64,000 nt of DNA. Source: Seminavis robusta. Taxonomy: Eukaryota; Bacillariophyta; Bacillariophyceae; Naviculales; Naviculaceae. Below are positions 34,754 to 43,759 of the stretch, in pieces. Position 1 is the first letter of the stretch. Every line of letters starts with the position of its first letter. Location of the stretch: positions 89,158 to 153,157 of the forward strand of contig CAICTM010000047.1 of assembly GCA_903772945.1 (NCBI GenBank), read 5' to 3'. Made by a program: the position numbers and the translations under genes. Below the pieces are notes generated by a model. It saw only the letters and a list, made by a program, of their open reading frames with translations. It made no database searches and was not told the DNA's origin.

Positions 34754-35981
34754 ATGGCTCGCAAGAAGAAGAAGCAACAACAACAGGCCCAGCCTGCCAT
34801 TGGTGCTACACCACCAGCATCTAGCAATAGCACTGGTAACACCAACAGGTCCACCACTGCAGGACCTCCACATCCAGTTCCATCACATGGAAGGGCACCT
34901 GTGGACCCCCCTGTAGCCTACCAGTCAGGGCCTCCCATTGTGACTCCTTCCCCACCAGCCAACCAAGGTGTTACCCTTTCAATGATCAGCCACCAACTGG
35001 CAATAGCATTGAAGAAAATGAACCAAATGAACCAAGCTCCTTGCGCCCACCACAAGGCCACAACAATACCAATCAGCTTGGTTCCTTCCATCCACATGAC
35101 TCCATTCCTGCACACCTGGTTTATCACACAAGCCTAGCCCTGAGATCAAGGCTAGGAGGACCGATTAGAACCAGACAGTTTGGAACAGAGTTTTTGGGTG
35201 ATGTTGAGGACCCTCTTGGTCATCATCCCAACCCAAGGTTGTCATGGATGTTGCCCCTCCCTCTGCTGGAGGTGGATACCATCACCAAGTTGGGCCTCAA
35301 TGGGGAGGTATATCCCCAACCAACACCAATCAATACCATCACATCACGGCATCCACCAACACCCCATTCTGTGAGATACCCAACTACACACCGATGTCTT
35401 CAGTCCCTACACGCATGTGTCCTCAGCAGCCTATCAGCCCTTGCCTATTAAGCAGACATCATCCCAGACACCAGTACACCCAGACATTCCCATATTCTAG
35501 TCAGCCAACCTACTACTGATCAACCGGAGAACCAAGAAGGAAGTCAGCCTTCATTCCCACCCCTGATGGCAATGATGGTCTTCCAAGTCCCAGAGGTGGC
35601 GGAGGAGGTGGCAACACAGGCACTCCAGGCAAGCCCTTTCGTGCCAAGCCGGATGCCACGGCCTACCCTACCCTCAAATCCAACAAGGACTTCGACCAGT
35701 GGTATGAGTCCTTTATCACTATGGCTAGAGGTCAAGGGTTTCATAAGATCTTTGATGCCGACTACGTCCCAAGCAGCACCGAGTCCATGGATGAACTCAT
35801 ACGAATGAATCATTGGTTCTACGCTGTTTTCCAGAAGACAGTGCAGACCACCAATGGAAAGGTGATCGTGAAGTCCCACTTTCATGACTCTGACTGCTTT
35901 GCCATTCTCGTTGAGCTTGTCCAGGACGCTCACTTGTCAGTAGCAGGTCTCTGGATCATGTGGAGACACTCACATGGCTGA
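34754..35981 (+). pseudogene. Copia-type gag remnant
   Basis: Starts MARKKKKQQQQAQP (34754) with a Pro/Thr-rich stretch, then changes frame near 35120 and 35580. The best-preserved part, in two overlapping frames at 35600-35980, is YPTLKSNKDFDQWYESFI and FHKIFDADYVPSSTESMDEL, then HWFYAVFQKTVQTTNGKVIV, matching the capsid-like region of diatom Copia Gag. No protease, integrase or RT core could be read downstream. Confidence 0.6.
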
Positions 35982-37499
35982 CTAGTGTGCAATACAGCCC
36001 AGAGGAGCAAGGTTCCGCAGTGGACTTCATTGTCAAGTTTGACACAGTTGTTACCCGATACAAGAGGCCAAGGAGACTCCAGTGATAGGCTCACGATGGT
36101 ATACAGAAGCTGTTCTTACAGCGGCCTTCACCGGTGTCCCCACCTTGAACGACATTCTGCACGTGAAACATGAGAGAGTATGTCGCGAGGGACATCATGC
36201 ATCGTTACATACGACGGGTACAAGGAGGTGCTACTGAATGCGCCACATTCTTTGACATCAACCGAAGAGATGATGACTCACGTCTAGCCAACATAGCCGA
36301 CATTGGCAGACAGACATCAGGGTGATGGGAGCAGTGTAAAGTTCCACGCCTTCTGACTACGTCTGGTCTCAGCTATCCCGCAATGGACGCCAGATTTGGA
36401 CAGGCTCTCTGTCGCTGACAAGAGAGTCCTGATGGAAGCCCACGTCGAACCCAGATGTCAGCCTGGTGGATCCAAGAGCGAAGCTGACCCAGCAGTCGGG
36501 GACGCCTTAGATTCTCCGAGGCAATGTGGTGACTGCAACCCTCAAGGGCAAGTCCAAGACGGATTTTTGCCTGGCAACTAGTGTTTGTGTCGCACTGGTT
36601 GAGCCCAAGGTACCAGGCACCGGCCATGGCCGCGGGGTAGCATGCCACCCTCATAGGGGCTACCTTCCGCAGGACATGCCCAGTATGACAAGTGTTTGTG
36701 CTAAACTTGTCATCTCCAGGATAGTATTCCAAGTACAACTTTTGTGAAAACATGTTTGGTGACTCCCACCCTCCGCCCTGATGGCACTCCCTTCACTTTC
36801 GGGTGATGGGGAGAACTTACACTGTGTCACCCTCAGCAAAGGTGAAGCATCGGGCGGAGCAACACCCACCCAAGCTGATGGCTGTGGAATGAGCCACTGC
36901 CATGTCATGTGACAGGACCTGCACGGTCATACCCAAGCAAGCACCAAGTTAGTCGTGTCTCTAGACGGGATTCTTTTGACCCCATGTAAGGAATGGTAAA
37001 CTTGAGGGACGTCTGCGAGGTGTTGCCTTTAGTTGAGGCAATATCTGATGATAGGACAACACAGTCCCACCTCATAGGATGACAACATTGTCACCTAACT
37101 ACCCAGTTGAGGACTCCAGATGAACAGTTATGCCCAGATTGTTCTCACTGGCCCTTATGGGGAGAGATAGACAGATCCCTAGCCAATAGCTGATGTGCAA
37201 GTATGGGGAGACCAGGTGAGATTCCAATTGACGGTCAAATGGACCAATGCCAATACACCCTTTCTCCCCTGAACACGACTGGAGGTTGATCACAAGCCCA
37301 TGTGATGCCCCTCCCAATGTGCCCAGTGGTACTCAGCAATGGACACCTTGATGTATTCAAGAGGGTTGGTACCCCTGAGGTATGCGACCAAAGTCCACAC
37401 TGAGCAGTCAGATGCTCCCAGTTCATGGAAGTATCGAGGGAAGCCCCATGATGTGCAAGCTTGTTGGCACCCCATCCTGACTCCAATGGTGGGGAGCGA
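35982..37499 (+). other. Decayed internal region of the LTR element
   Basis: No uninterrupted pol domain in any frame; only short ORFs. Without RT or integrase the copy cannot move by itself. Parts may derive from a deleted pol or unrelated insertions. Confidence 0.45.
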
Positions 37500-38056
37500 T
37501 GAGATTTGCCATAGGAGCCATAGTATGGTGCGGCGCAGCTGTGCTGGCTCAGTCTGGTGGAAAGATCGCTGCTGCATCTGTACACTCTTTCAGTACAATG
37601 AGCTGTGTCACCATCAGACAAGATAGGAACAGCTGTAGAGGACATAGAGTTCCTCTGCAAGGAAGGATGATGCAGTTCCTCAGCCATGACCTATCTAGAA
37701 AGATAGCTTGGTATATACCAGCCAAAAGAGATGCATGGATCTGTATCCTGCATGGCTGGATGGAGTTTCACGCAAAATCAGAGTTTGTGTTCATTTATAG
37801 TTTAAAGAAGTAATGAAGAAGTAGTTGACCTGAGAGGCAGACCCAACAGCACAAGTAGAGCTCTGCAGTAGACTGGATCCTGTATTGGCCAGTGCCAGGG
37901 TATTGAGCAATTAGACTGTTCAATCATTGCTTCCACATTGATTGAATAGCATTGGCTGCCAGCCCTGGGCTGGCCTTTCCAGCGCCAGTGGAAGGAGATC
38001 TCCACCGCAAACAGGGCTCTCCATCCCACCTACCAGCTGAGTTCCTCTGGAATTCA
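37500..38056 (+). repeat. Right LTR (557 bp)
   Basis: Direct copy of 33382-33948; immediately followed at 38060 by the rest of the DIRS A1 repeat. Confidence 0.85.
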
Positions 38057-38059
38057 TAG

Positions 38060-38276
38060 TCCATTTCCGGAACGCAGGTGATGACCTGCGAGATGTAGAG
38101 ATGTACTTGAGTTGTAGGTGAGGAGCGTGGGAATTAATTTTGCAAATTGTGAGATGGTCCTCTCGGCAACCATGATTAGGGTCATAGTTGCGAGAACCCA
38201 TCAGGGTTCAAGTTTCCACGCTGCGGGGCATGGAAACTCGGACGGGGGGTTCCCCAGGCGTGCTGCTGCTCAACAC
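38060..38276. repeat. Split direct repeat A1, second part
   Basis: Matches 27014-27234 (TCCATTTCCGGAACGCAGG ... CTGCTGCTCAACAC). Family II foldback sequence abuts it directly at 38277. Confidence 0.92.
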
Positions 38277-38512
38277 TATTCTCAACAGATCGTCTCTTAA
38301 GTGTACCATGTAAGCTGTATGGTATCGTCTCCTAAATCTTTCGGATCGTCTTCTATTTCGAAACGATCGTTTCTTAATTGGAATGTCTCTTACTGAATCG
38401 TCTCCTAAATATAGGAGACGATTGCTTTTGTCTCTTAAATCCTTTCAATCGTCTCTTATGCCTGGGTGTATCGTCAAGTATTTTGCCACGAATGACGTTT
38501 CCACAGACGTCC
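38277..38512 (-). mobile_element. Half of a family II foldback element (motif AGGAGACGAT)
   Basis: Reverse complement of about 40557-40795, starting TATTCTCAACAGATCGTCTC and ending in a GACGTTTCCACAGACGTCC terminus. Only one half is present; it ends exactly at the DIRS boundary on one side and at the family IV element on the other. Confidence 0.8.
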
Positions 38513-38513
38513 T

Positions 38514-38857
38514 GGAAGGCACCAGGTCTCACGAAGATTGAAGGTCACCAAATCTTCAAAGTCGCGGTGGAAACTGTAGTCGCGATAGTCGTTCTAAAGT
38601 CGCCGTAAAGTCGCGCGACTATCGCGGTGCGCGACTATCGCGACTTTTATAGTAGTTCTAAAGTCGCGGTGGATTACTAGTAAATATCACGGAAAAGTCC
38701 CGCTTAAGTCGTGAAAGTCGGGATAGTCGCAGCGCAATAGTCGCTAAATAGTCGTTGTAAAGTCGTGGTGAGCGACTACCACGACTTACGCGACTTTTTA
38801 GCGACTACCGCGACTTTGAAGATTGAAGTCAATTCAACCGTCAACCTGGTGCCTTCC
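38514..38857. mobile_element. Foldback/MITE-like element, family IV (motif AAAGTCGCG / CGCGACTTT)
   Basis: Inverted ends GGAAGGCACCAGGT ... ACCTGGTGCCTTCC, extended inward by imperfect pairing including AATCTTCAAAGTCGCGGT. The 344-bp interior is built from AAAGTCG, GCGACTA(T/C)CGCG and complements. No coding capacity. It is followed by a 24-base terminus of family III type (CTGAGTGAAAAACGTCGG.. at 38858-38881), indicating nested insertions. Confidence 0.8.
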
Positions 38858-38881
38858 TGAGTGAAAAACGTCGGACGGTCC

Positions 38882-40310
38882 AGTATTTACCTTTGGGTGT
38901 TGGAAGCTGAGGAGCTTCTAGCTACCCATCAGGGGGATGAGCAAAAATGCCAATACTGCTGCATTGAATTTGTCCATGTTCGATGTTTTCCCAGCCAAAG
39001 GAAAAGTTCAGGTGTCAAGAGGAGCGTTCTATGACAAGAAGAAAAAGAGAATTTCAATGGACTGGAGATTCCATGGTCGGGATATCGGTTTATTGGAACT
39101 GGGAATAGTGCCACCACATCTGGAAGATTCAATACCTCTTAGTGGCCATCATGCTGCCAAGAAGTATCACTACTAATCATATAGTGCTTGCGAGGGTGTC
39201 CATTGTGAACATGAATTCACCTCTTTTACATCGCATCGCAAATCACAAGGGTCAGATCAGCTTGGAACGCCTTCAATAAGCATATCTACTAATATGGAAT
39301 AGGAACACAAATCAACCATAACTTAAAAATATCCACCGTGATACTACTAGTATCAGTTTGCCTCAGTCGTTTTCGTTTATCCAAGTCCGAGATCGGTTTC
39401 ATTGGCACTATTAATTGTCGGAGCGTGATGCAGCCCGTCGTCGATTCGAAGTCATCATGTAAACGTGTGCTCAGTTGCCTTGTTTGAACGAAAGCTTTTC
39501 GTTTCTTTTATTTCAAGCATTTGGACGGCTTATCAGCGCTCGGGTGCCAAGCAGCGAACTGCTAAACACCCAGATTTGCTCTAGCCGTCGCCCTGTTGTC
39601 CGCGAAGGAATTTGATAACGGGTGGGGGTCCAGAACATTGCCTCTTGGGCGGGGAGGGATTGCGTCCCTTCCAACCCCGTTGTTTTAGTGCATAATTGAT
39701 CCAGCCCGGTGTACCTAGTCAGGATGGAATGAGTTGCTTGGGCCCACTCGTTGACTTGAAAGTTGATGCTTGACGACTACAGGGTGGAACTTGGCCAACA
39801 GCCAAAGACCCCGCTGCAAGCTCGTAGCAGTAGTATAATATCATAGCTGGGAGGTGTCATGAACGCTGCGCGAAAGAGTGCATGTGGAGCCGCACCTGTA
39901 CCTACCGGTACCGCATGCCGCCTGTACCGTCCGTAGCGCAAGTTCTCCACGCTTTGAGCTACTGCGCCAAGGAACGCAGTGGTATGTGCCCGACGTCCTT
40001 TTGTCTTGATGACAGGAAATTATGTAGCAGCACAAAACTACCCGTACGGATCAGATCTCGGCACGTTTGTCGGGAAGTGACATTACCAGCACTATAGCTG
40101 CAACATCGCCAGCGCTGTACGCAGTGGGAACCATGAACTGCATTAAAACGGATCCAGCTACATCAGTTACCGCACCTGAGTGCAGCAGCCTTCCCGCGTG
40201 GTTTTGTGCAACTTTCGTAGGTAACTTCCCTATCACACCCCTCTTCAACATGCGATACGGTAGATGTGGATGCCAGGGTTGGTTTTCCTCAATTTTAAAA
40301 TTGCTAAGCA
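38882..40310. other. Region between foldback clusters, no supported gene
   Basis: A small plus-strand ORF at 38937-39176 (79 aa, MSKNANTAALNLSMFDVFPA at its start) has no recognisable domain, and I keep it only as a possibility. The rest (39180-40310) has no domain, tRNA or rRNA that I recognise. CCTACCGGTACCGC occurs at about 39900. Confidence 0.35.
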
Positions 40311-40391
40311 GGTACATGTACCGGTACCGGTACCTGTACATGTGCATGTACATGTACCGGTACATGTACCCGTACCTGTACCGGTACAATG
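40311..40391. repeat. GGTACC/ACCGGT/ACATGT palindromic low-complexity tract
   Basis: About 80 bases consist of alternating palindromes (GGTACATGTACCGGTACCGG and relatives) capable of self-pairing. The ORFs read through it (Tyr-Arg/Val-Pro repeats) are artefacts of the tract. Confidence 0.85.
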
Positions 40392-40554
40392 TCCATCAGT
40401 ATTTATGGTATTTTATCCTGGTACGTATCGGTACGGTACTACGTTCCGGCAACAGTAGTTGCACAGTGTCGGTATGTGCTTCCCACCACTCCTCTAGCTA
40501 GCCAGGTAAATCTACATACTGCCTGGCCAGCTAGCTAGGTACTCTCAGGATTCA

Positions 40555-40959
40555 GGACCTCTGTGGAAACGTCATTCGTGGCAAAATACTTAGGAGACGA
40601 TACTCCGAGGAATAGGAGACGATCGAAATGATTTAAGAGACGAAAGCAATCGTCTCCTATATTTAGGAGACGATTCAGTAGGAGACATTCCAATTAGGAG
40701 ACGAAAGTTTCGAAATAGGAGACGATCCGAAAGATTTAGGAGGCGATACCATACAGCTTACATGGTACACTTAGGAGACGATCCGTTGAGAATAGGAGAC
40801 GATCCGTTGAAAATAGGAGACGTTTTAAGAGGAGACAAAAGATTTAGGAGACGATCCGTTTCGTCTCCTATTTTTAGGAGACGAAATCCATTAAATAGGA
40901 GACGATCAAAAGGATGTAGGAGACGAAAAGTAGCACGACTCGAGTTTCCACAGAGGTCC
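40555..40959. mobile_element. Foldback/MITE-like element, family II copy 1
   Basis: Ends GGACCTCTGTGGAAAC ... GTTTCCACAGAGGTCC (16-bp perfect inverted repeat). The 405-bp interior is dominated by (T)TAGGAGACGAT and its complement, often joined by CCGTTGAGAA or ATTCCAATT spacers. No coding capacity. Confidence 0.88.
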
Positions 40960-40960
40960 A

Positions 40961-41343
40961 GGACCTCTGTGGAAACGTCATTCGTGGCAAAATACTAAGA
41001 AACGATACACCGAGGCATAAGAGACGAAAGCAATCGTCTCCTATATTTAAGAGACGATTCAGTAGGAGACATTCCAATTAGGAGACGATCGTTTCGAAAT
41101 AGGAGACGAGCAGAAAGATTTAGGAAACGATACCATACAGTTTACACGGTACACTTAAGAGACGATCCGTTGAGAATAGGAGACGATCCGTTGAAAATAA
41201 GAAACGATTCAAGAGGAGACGAAAGATTTAAGAGACGATCCGTGTCGTCTCCTATTTTTAGGAGACGAAATCCATTAAATAGGAGACGATCAAAAGGATT
41301 TAGGAGACGATCGGTAGCACGACTCGAGTTTCCACAGAGGTCC
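40961..41343. mobile_element. Foldback/MITE-like element, family II copy 2
   Basis: Same termini and same internal order as copy 1, in direct orientation one base downstream, with scattered substitutions (AGGAGACG to AAGAGACG or AAGAAACG in many motifs). Head-to-tail tandem copies sharing a single spacer base. Confidence 0.88.
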
Positions 41344-41351
41344 AGGATCCT

Positions 41352-41760
41352 GGACCGTCCGACGGTTTTCACTCAGGATTTAAAAGGTTCCACGACTGCC
41401 TAAAAACTTGATCACAACAATTAAAAAAGGGATTGTTTCTTAAGGGATTGTTTAATGGATAGTCAAAGCTTTAAGGGCTTGTTGTTAAGGGATTGTTTAT
41501 TTAAGGGATTGTTTAGGGGATAGTTGAAGAAATAGGGGATAGTTGTATGGTGTTTTTATTTGGCATTAAAGGATTGTTTAAGGGATAGTCCAAGCTTAAA
41601 GGGATTGTTTTAAGCTTAAGGTATTGTTTCTTGAAGGGATTGTTTAAGGGATAGTTGATGAGTTAAGGGATTGTTTAATTAATAAGGGATTGTATTAAAC
41701 GGTCATCAGGTGGAAATTTCAAGTTTTTTTAAATCCTGTGTGAAAACCGTCGGATGGTCC
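41352..41760. mobile_element. Foldback/MITE-like element, family III (motif GGGATTGTTT)
   Basis: Ends GGACCGTCCGACGGTTTTCA.. and ..TGAAAACCGTCGGATGGTCC, an inverted repeat of about 30 bp with three mismatches. The interior repeats (A)AGGGATTGTTTAAGGGATAG, here nearly all in one orientation, unlike families I, II and IV. It shares the outermost GGACC/GGTCC with family II. Confidence 0.85.
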
Positions 41761-42301
41761 TGGTACCGGTACCCGGTACCGGTACAGGGGGCAGGTAAAG
41801 TCAAACGTGAGTGGAATGAAATTCCAAACTTCGGAGGTGCCAAAAGATTTGGTGAACAATTTTAAAAAGTAAAAAAGTAAAAATCCAAGGAAGGAGCTAC
41901 TTTTAAAAATTTGACCAACCGCTAGTGCATTGCAACACGGCACTGCCATCTTGTTGGCTACTCCCCGGTTGAGCCGAGACTCTACCGGTATGACATTGAG
42001 AATCTGGACGAGGAGGCACTATTTCCTAAAAGCGGGTACCTCCTCTAGCTAGCTAATAGAAGGCCCTGCAGCACCAAACTGGGTTCCAAAAATAGTTCCA
42101 AAAATAAAACCAGTGAAAGCTGTGGGATTCTCCAAACTTGTAGAAAGTGATACATTTTTATAAATGAGACAACAATAAATGTCAACAGCCAACAGCTATC
42201 GCACCTATCGCACCCTTACTTTAAATCTATATTCTCTCTGCCGTTGCGAATGGGATGGTAGCGCATTTTATTTCTGACGAATCCCTGCTGATGCTCTTCA
42301 T
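41761..42301. other. Intergenic region
   Basis: Begins with a TGGTACCGGTACCCGGTACCGG tract directly after the foldback element. No gene supported. Confidence 0.5.
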
Positions 42302-42835
42302 CTACTCGGTGCAGTCGTACGCCACCATTTCCGCCCAGTGGACGGTACCGTGGTTGTTGTAGGGCGAAGTCGATTTCAGCTGAACGTAGGCTTTGGCGTG
42401 GCTCTTGTCGGTTTCGTTAGCCGCCCCCGAGCCAAATTGGTAATAGTCGCTGTATCCTTCTCCACGCCAGCCCCATCCTCCGGCAATTCGCGGGAGGGTG
42501 AAGATGGGGTCGCCAGTTAAGTCAAACTTGATCTGGAGGTTCACGTCTCCACCCGCGTTCTCGTCCCAGTGGATGGAGTAGATACGCCACTTACGAACAG
42601 CTCCACCTTGGGGATCGGGTGCTGCAATGCCAAAGGGGCTGTAGGGACTGGCCAACTCCCCCCAGCCACCGTCCCGATCAACAGTTACGGCAGAGTCACC
42701 GGGCCCAAAGAACGGACGACGGTGGACCTCCTTGCAGCTGTCGTTGTCGTTGTTGTCACTGAGACCACGAAGGGTTGTGGCTTCAACAGCCAGGAGAAGA
42801 GTGGGTAAGGCTTTGATCGTAGTAGAGAATTTCAT
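42302..42835 (-). CDS. Small secreted protein, 177 aa, unknown function
   Basis: The start at 42835 gives a signal peptide (MKFSTTIKALPTLLLAVEA). Directly after it comes LRGLSDNNDN, which contains an R-x-L site. The mature part is rich in Trp, Gly and aromatic residues: GGWGELASPYSPFGIA, KWRIYSIHWDENAGGDVNLQ, GGWGWRGEGYSDYYQFGSG and TVHWAEMVAYDC. It has two Cys and a strand-rich look, suggesting a small extracellular beta domain. No named family recognised. A run of GTT repeats (42840-42860) lies in the 5' leader. Confidence 0.75.
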   Translation of the reverse strand: MKFSTTIKALPTLLLAVEATTLRGLSDNNDNDSCKEVHRRPFFGPGDSAVTVDRDGGWGELASPYSPFGIAAPDPQGGAVRKWRIYSIHWDENAGGDVNLQIKFDLTGDPIFTLPRIAGGWGWRGEGYSDYYQFGSGAANETDKSHAKAYVQLKSTSPYNNHGTVHWAEMVAYDCTE

Positions 42836-43759
42836 TTTGTTGTTGTTGTTGTTGTTTGTTTTTGCGACTTTGTTTTCAATATTTTATGATATGATTTTGT
42901 GATACTTTAGATTGGATCATCGCAAAAGGCAAGGTAGCCCAGACCCACCCTCCCAGACCCACCCTCAGTCGACATCTTGGCTCTTTCGTGGTAGTGTTCC
43001 GGGTTGGGAGTGTTCCGGCTTTGATCGAGACTTGGAGTATGCAGTGTTTTATTCTATCCGTCTTGTGTGAGCTCTCGAAATGTGGCTTTGAGTGTCTAGA
43101 CCAGGCTTGTGGAGAGAAAAATCAAGCCAACATATGTGATCGAGGATTTAGACGTGCATTTGGACAACGTCAGAAAAAGCAAAGCTGAGTTGAAGCACGA
43201 CAGCCAACGTCTCAACTCTTGACAGAATGAATCTCAATCCGAAAACGATGTCCATATGCCTTGCGACCGATCGACTTTCGATTACTGCCTGTACCGAATC
43301 CAAATCCGTGGGCAAGAGGCAATGCATCATTATTGGAGATGCGGAGTAATAATAACAGCTGCCCGTGGTGATGAGGGGGGGTTATCGGAGAGAAAAATCA
43401 AGCCAACATATTTTTTAAAAATACAGCCGTTTGACGCAAGATTGAAAACAAGTTTTTTTTTTAATTTTTTTGCCATCCATCCAAATTTTTTTTTGCACGT
43501 GGGGCTGTACGTGATCGAGGGTTTAGACGTGCATTGGACAACTTTTTCGCACCAACACGCTACGCCAGCAAACACGTTTGCAATCAACACGACACAACAA
43601 GCTGGTACGTTTTGACAGCAACAGCATCTGCTGTTGCTGCATCTACATTGTGTACCAGTGGAGAGGGCACCATAACAAAACTACTGGCACACTGCAAATA
43701 TTAACCACAAGAACCATCCATACCGTAATCTGCATCAGGGCTACTGTAAGGTGACGACA
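42836..43759. other. Intergenic region
   Basis: Two short plus/minus ORF pairs occur (42988-43188, 43148-43615) without domains. A string near 43106-43140 (GAGAAAAATCAAGCCAACAT) is repeated at 43391-43410, and TTTAGACGTGCATT occurs near 43147 and 43521, indicating a local duplication of about 50-80 bp with divergence. Confidence 0.4.

Larger units (their letters stand above)
33382..38056 (+). mobile_element. Degenerate Copia-like LTR retrotransposon nested in DIRS A1 repeat
   Basis: Two long direct repeats, 33382-33948 and 37500-38056, begin TGAGATT and end GGAATTCA. The interior is about 3.55 kb, short for Copia, and its frames are broken. A Gag-like segment is recognisable at 35600-35980 (YPTLKSNKDFDQWYESFI, MARGQGFHKIFDADYVP), typical of diatom CoDi elements. 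A purine-rich tract (GTGGGGAGCGA) precedes the right LTR. The flanks share a 17-bp TCCATTTNCGGAACGCA rather than a clean 5-bp duplication. Confidence 0.82.
26543..38276 (-). mobile_element. DIRS-like tyrosine-recombinase retrotransposon with split direct repeats, interrupted by an LTR element
   Basis: Read on the minus strand the order is A1 (38276..38060 joined to 33380..33118), gag-like ORF, RT, RNase H, tyrosine recombinase, B1 (27471..27235), A2 (27234..26768), B2 (26760..26543). This A1-ORFs-B1-A2-B2 layout is the split-direct-repeat arrangement of the PAT/Ngaro branch of YR retrotransposons, which integrate through a circular intermediate and need no DDE integrase. Without the nested 4.7-kb LTR element it is about 7.0 kb. 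Gag and RT ORFs are intact; the RT/RNase H and RNase H/YR junctions need frame changes. Confidence 0.92.

Noticed and set aside
40051-40501. Overlapping ORFs with Tyr-Arg-Tyr / Val-Pro-Val repeats
   Set aside because: They are translations of the palindromic GGTACC/ACATGT tract in different frames and lack any domain.
40590-41330. CRISPR-like array of regularly spaced AGGAGACGAT repeats
   Set aside because: The repeat is only about ten bases, in both orientations with uneven spacers, within inverted ends, in a eukaryotic genome with no cas genes.
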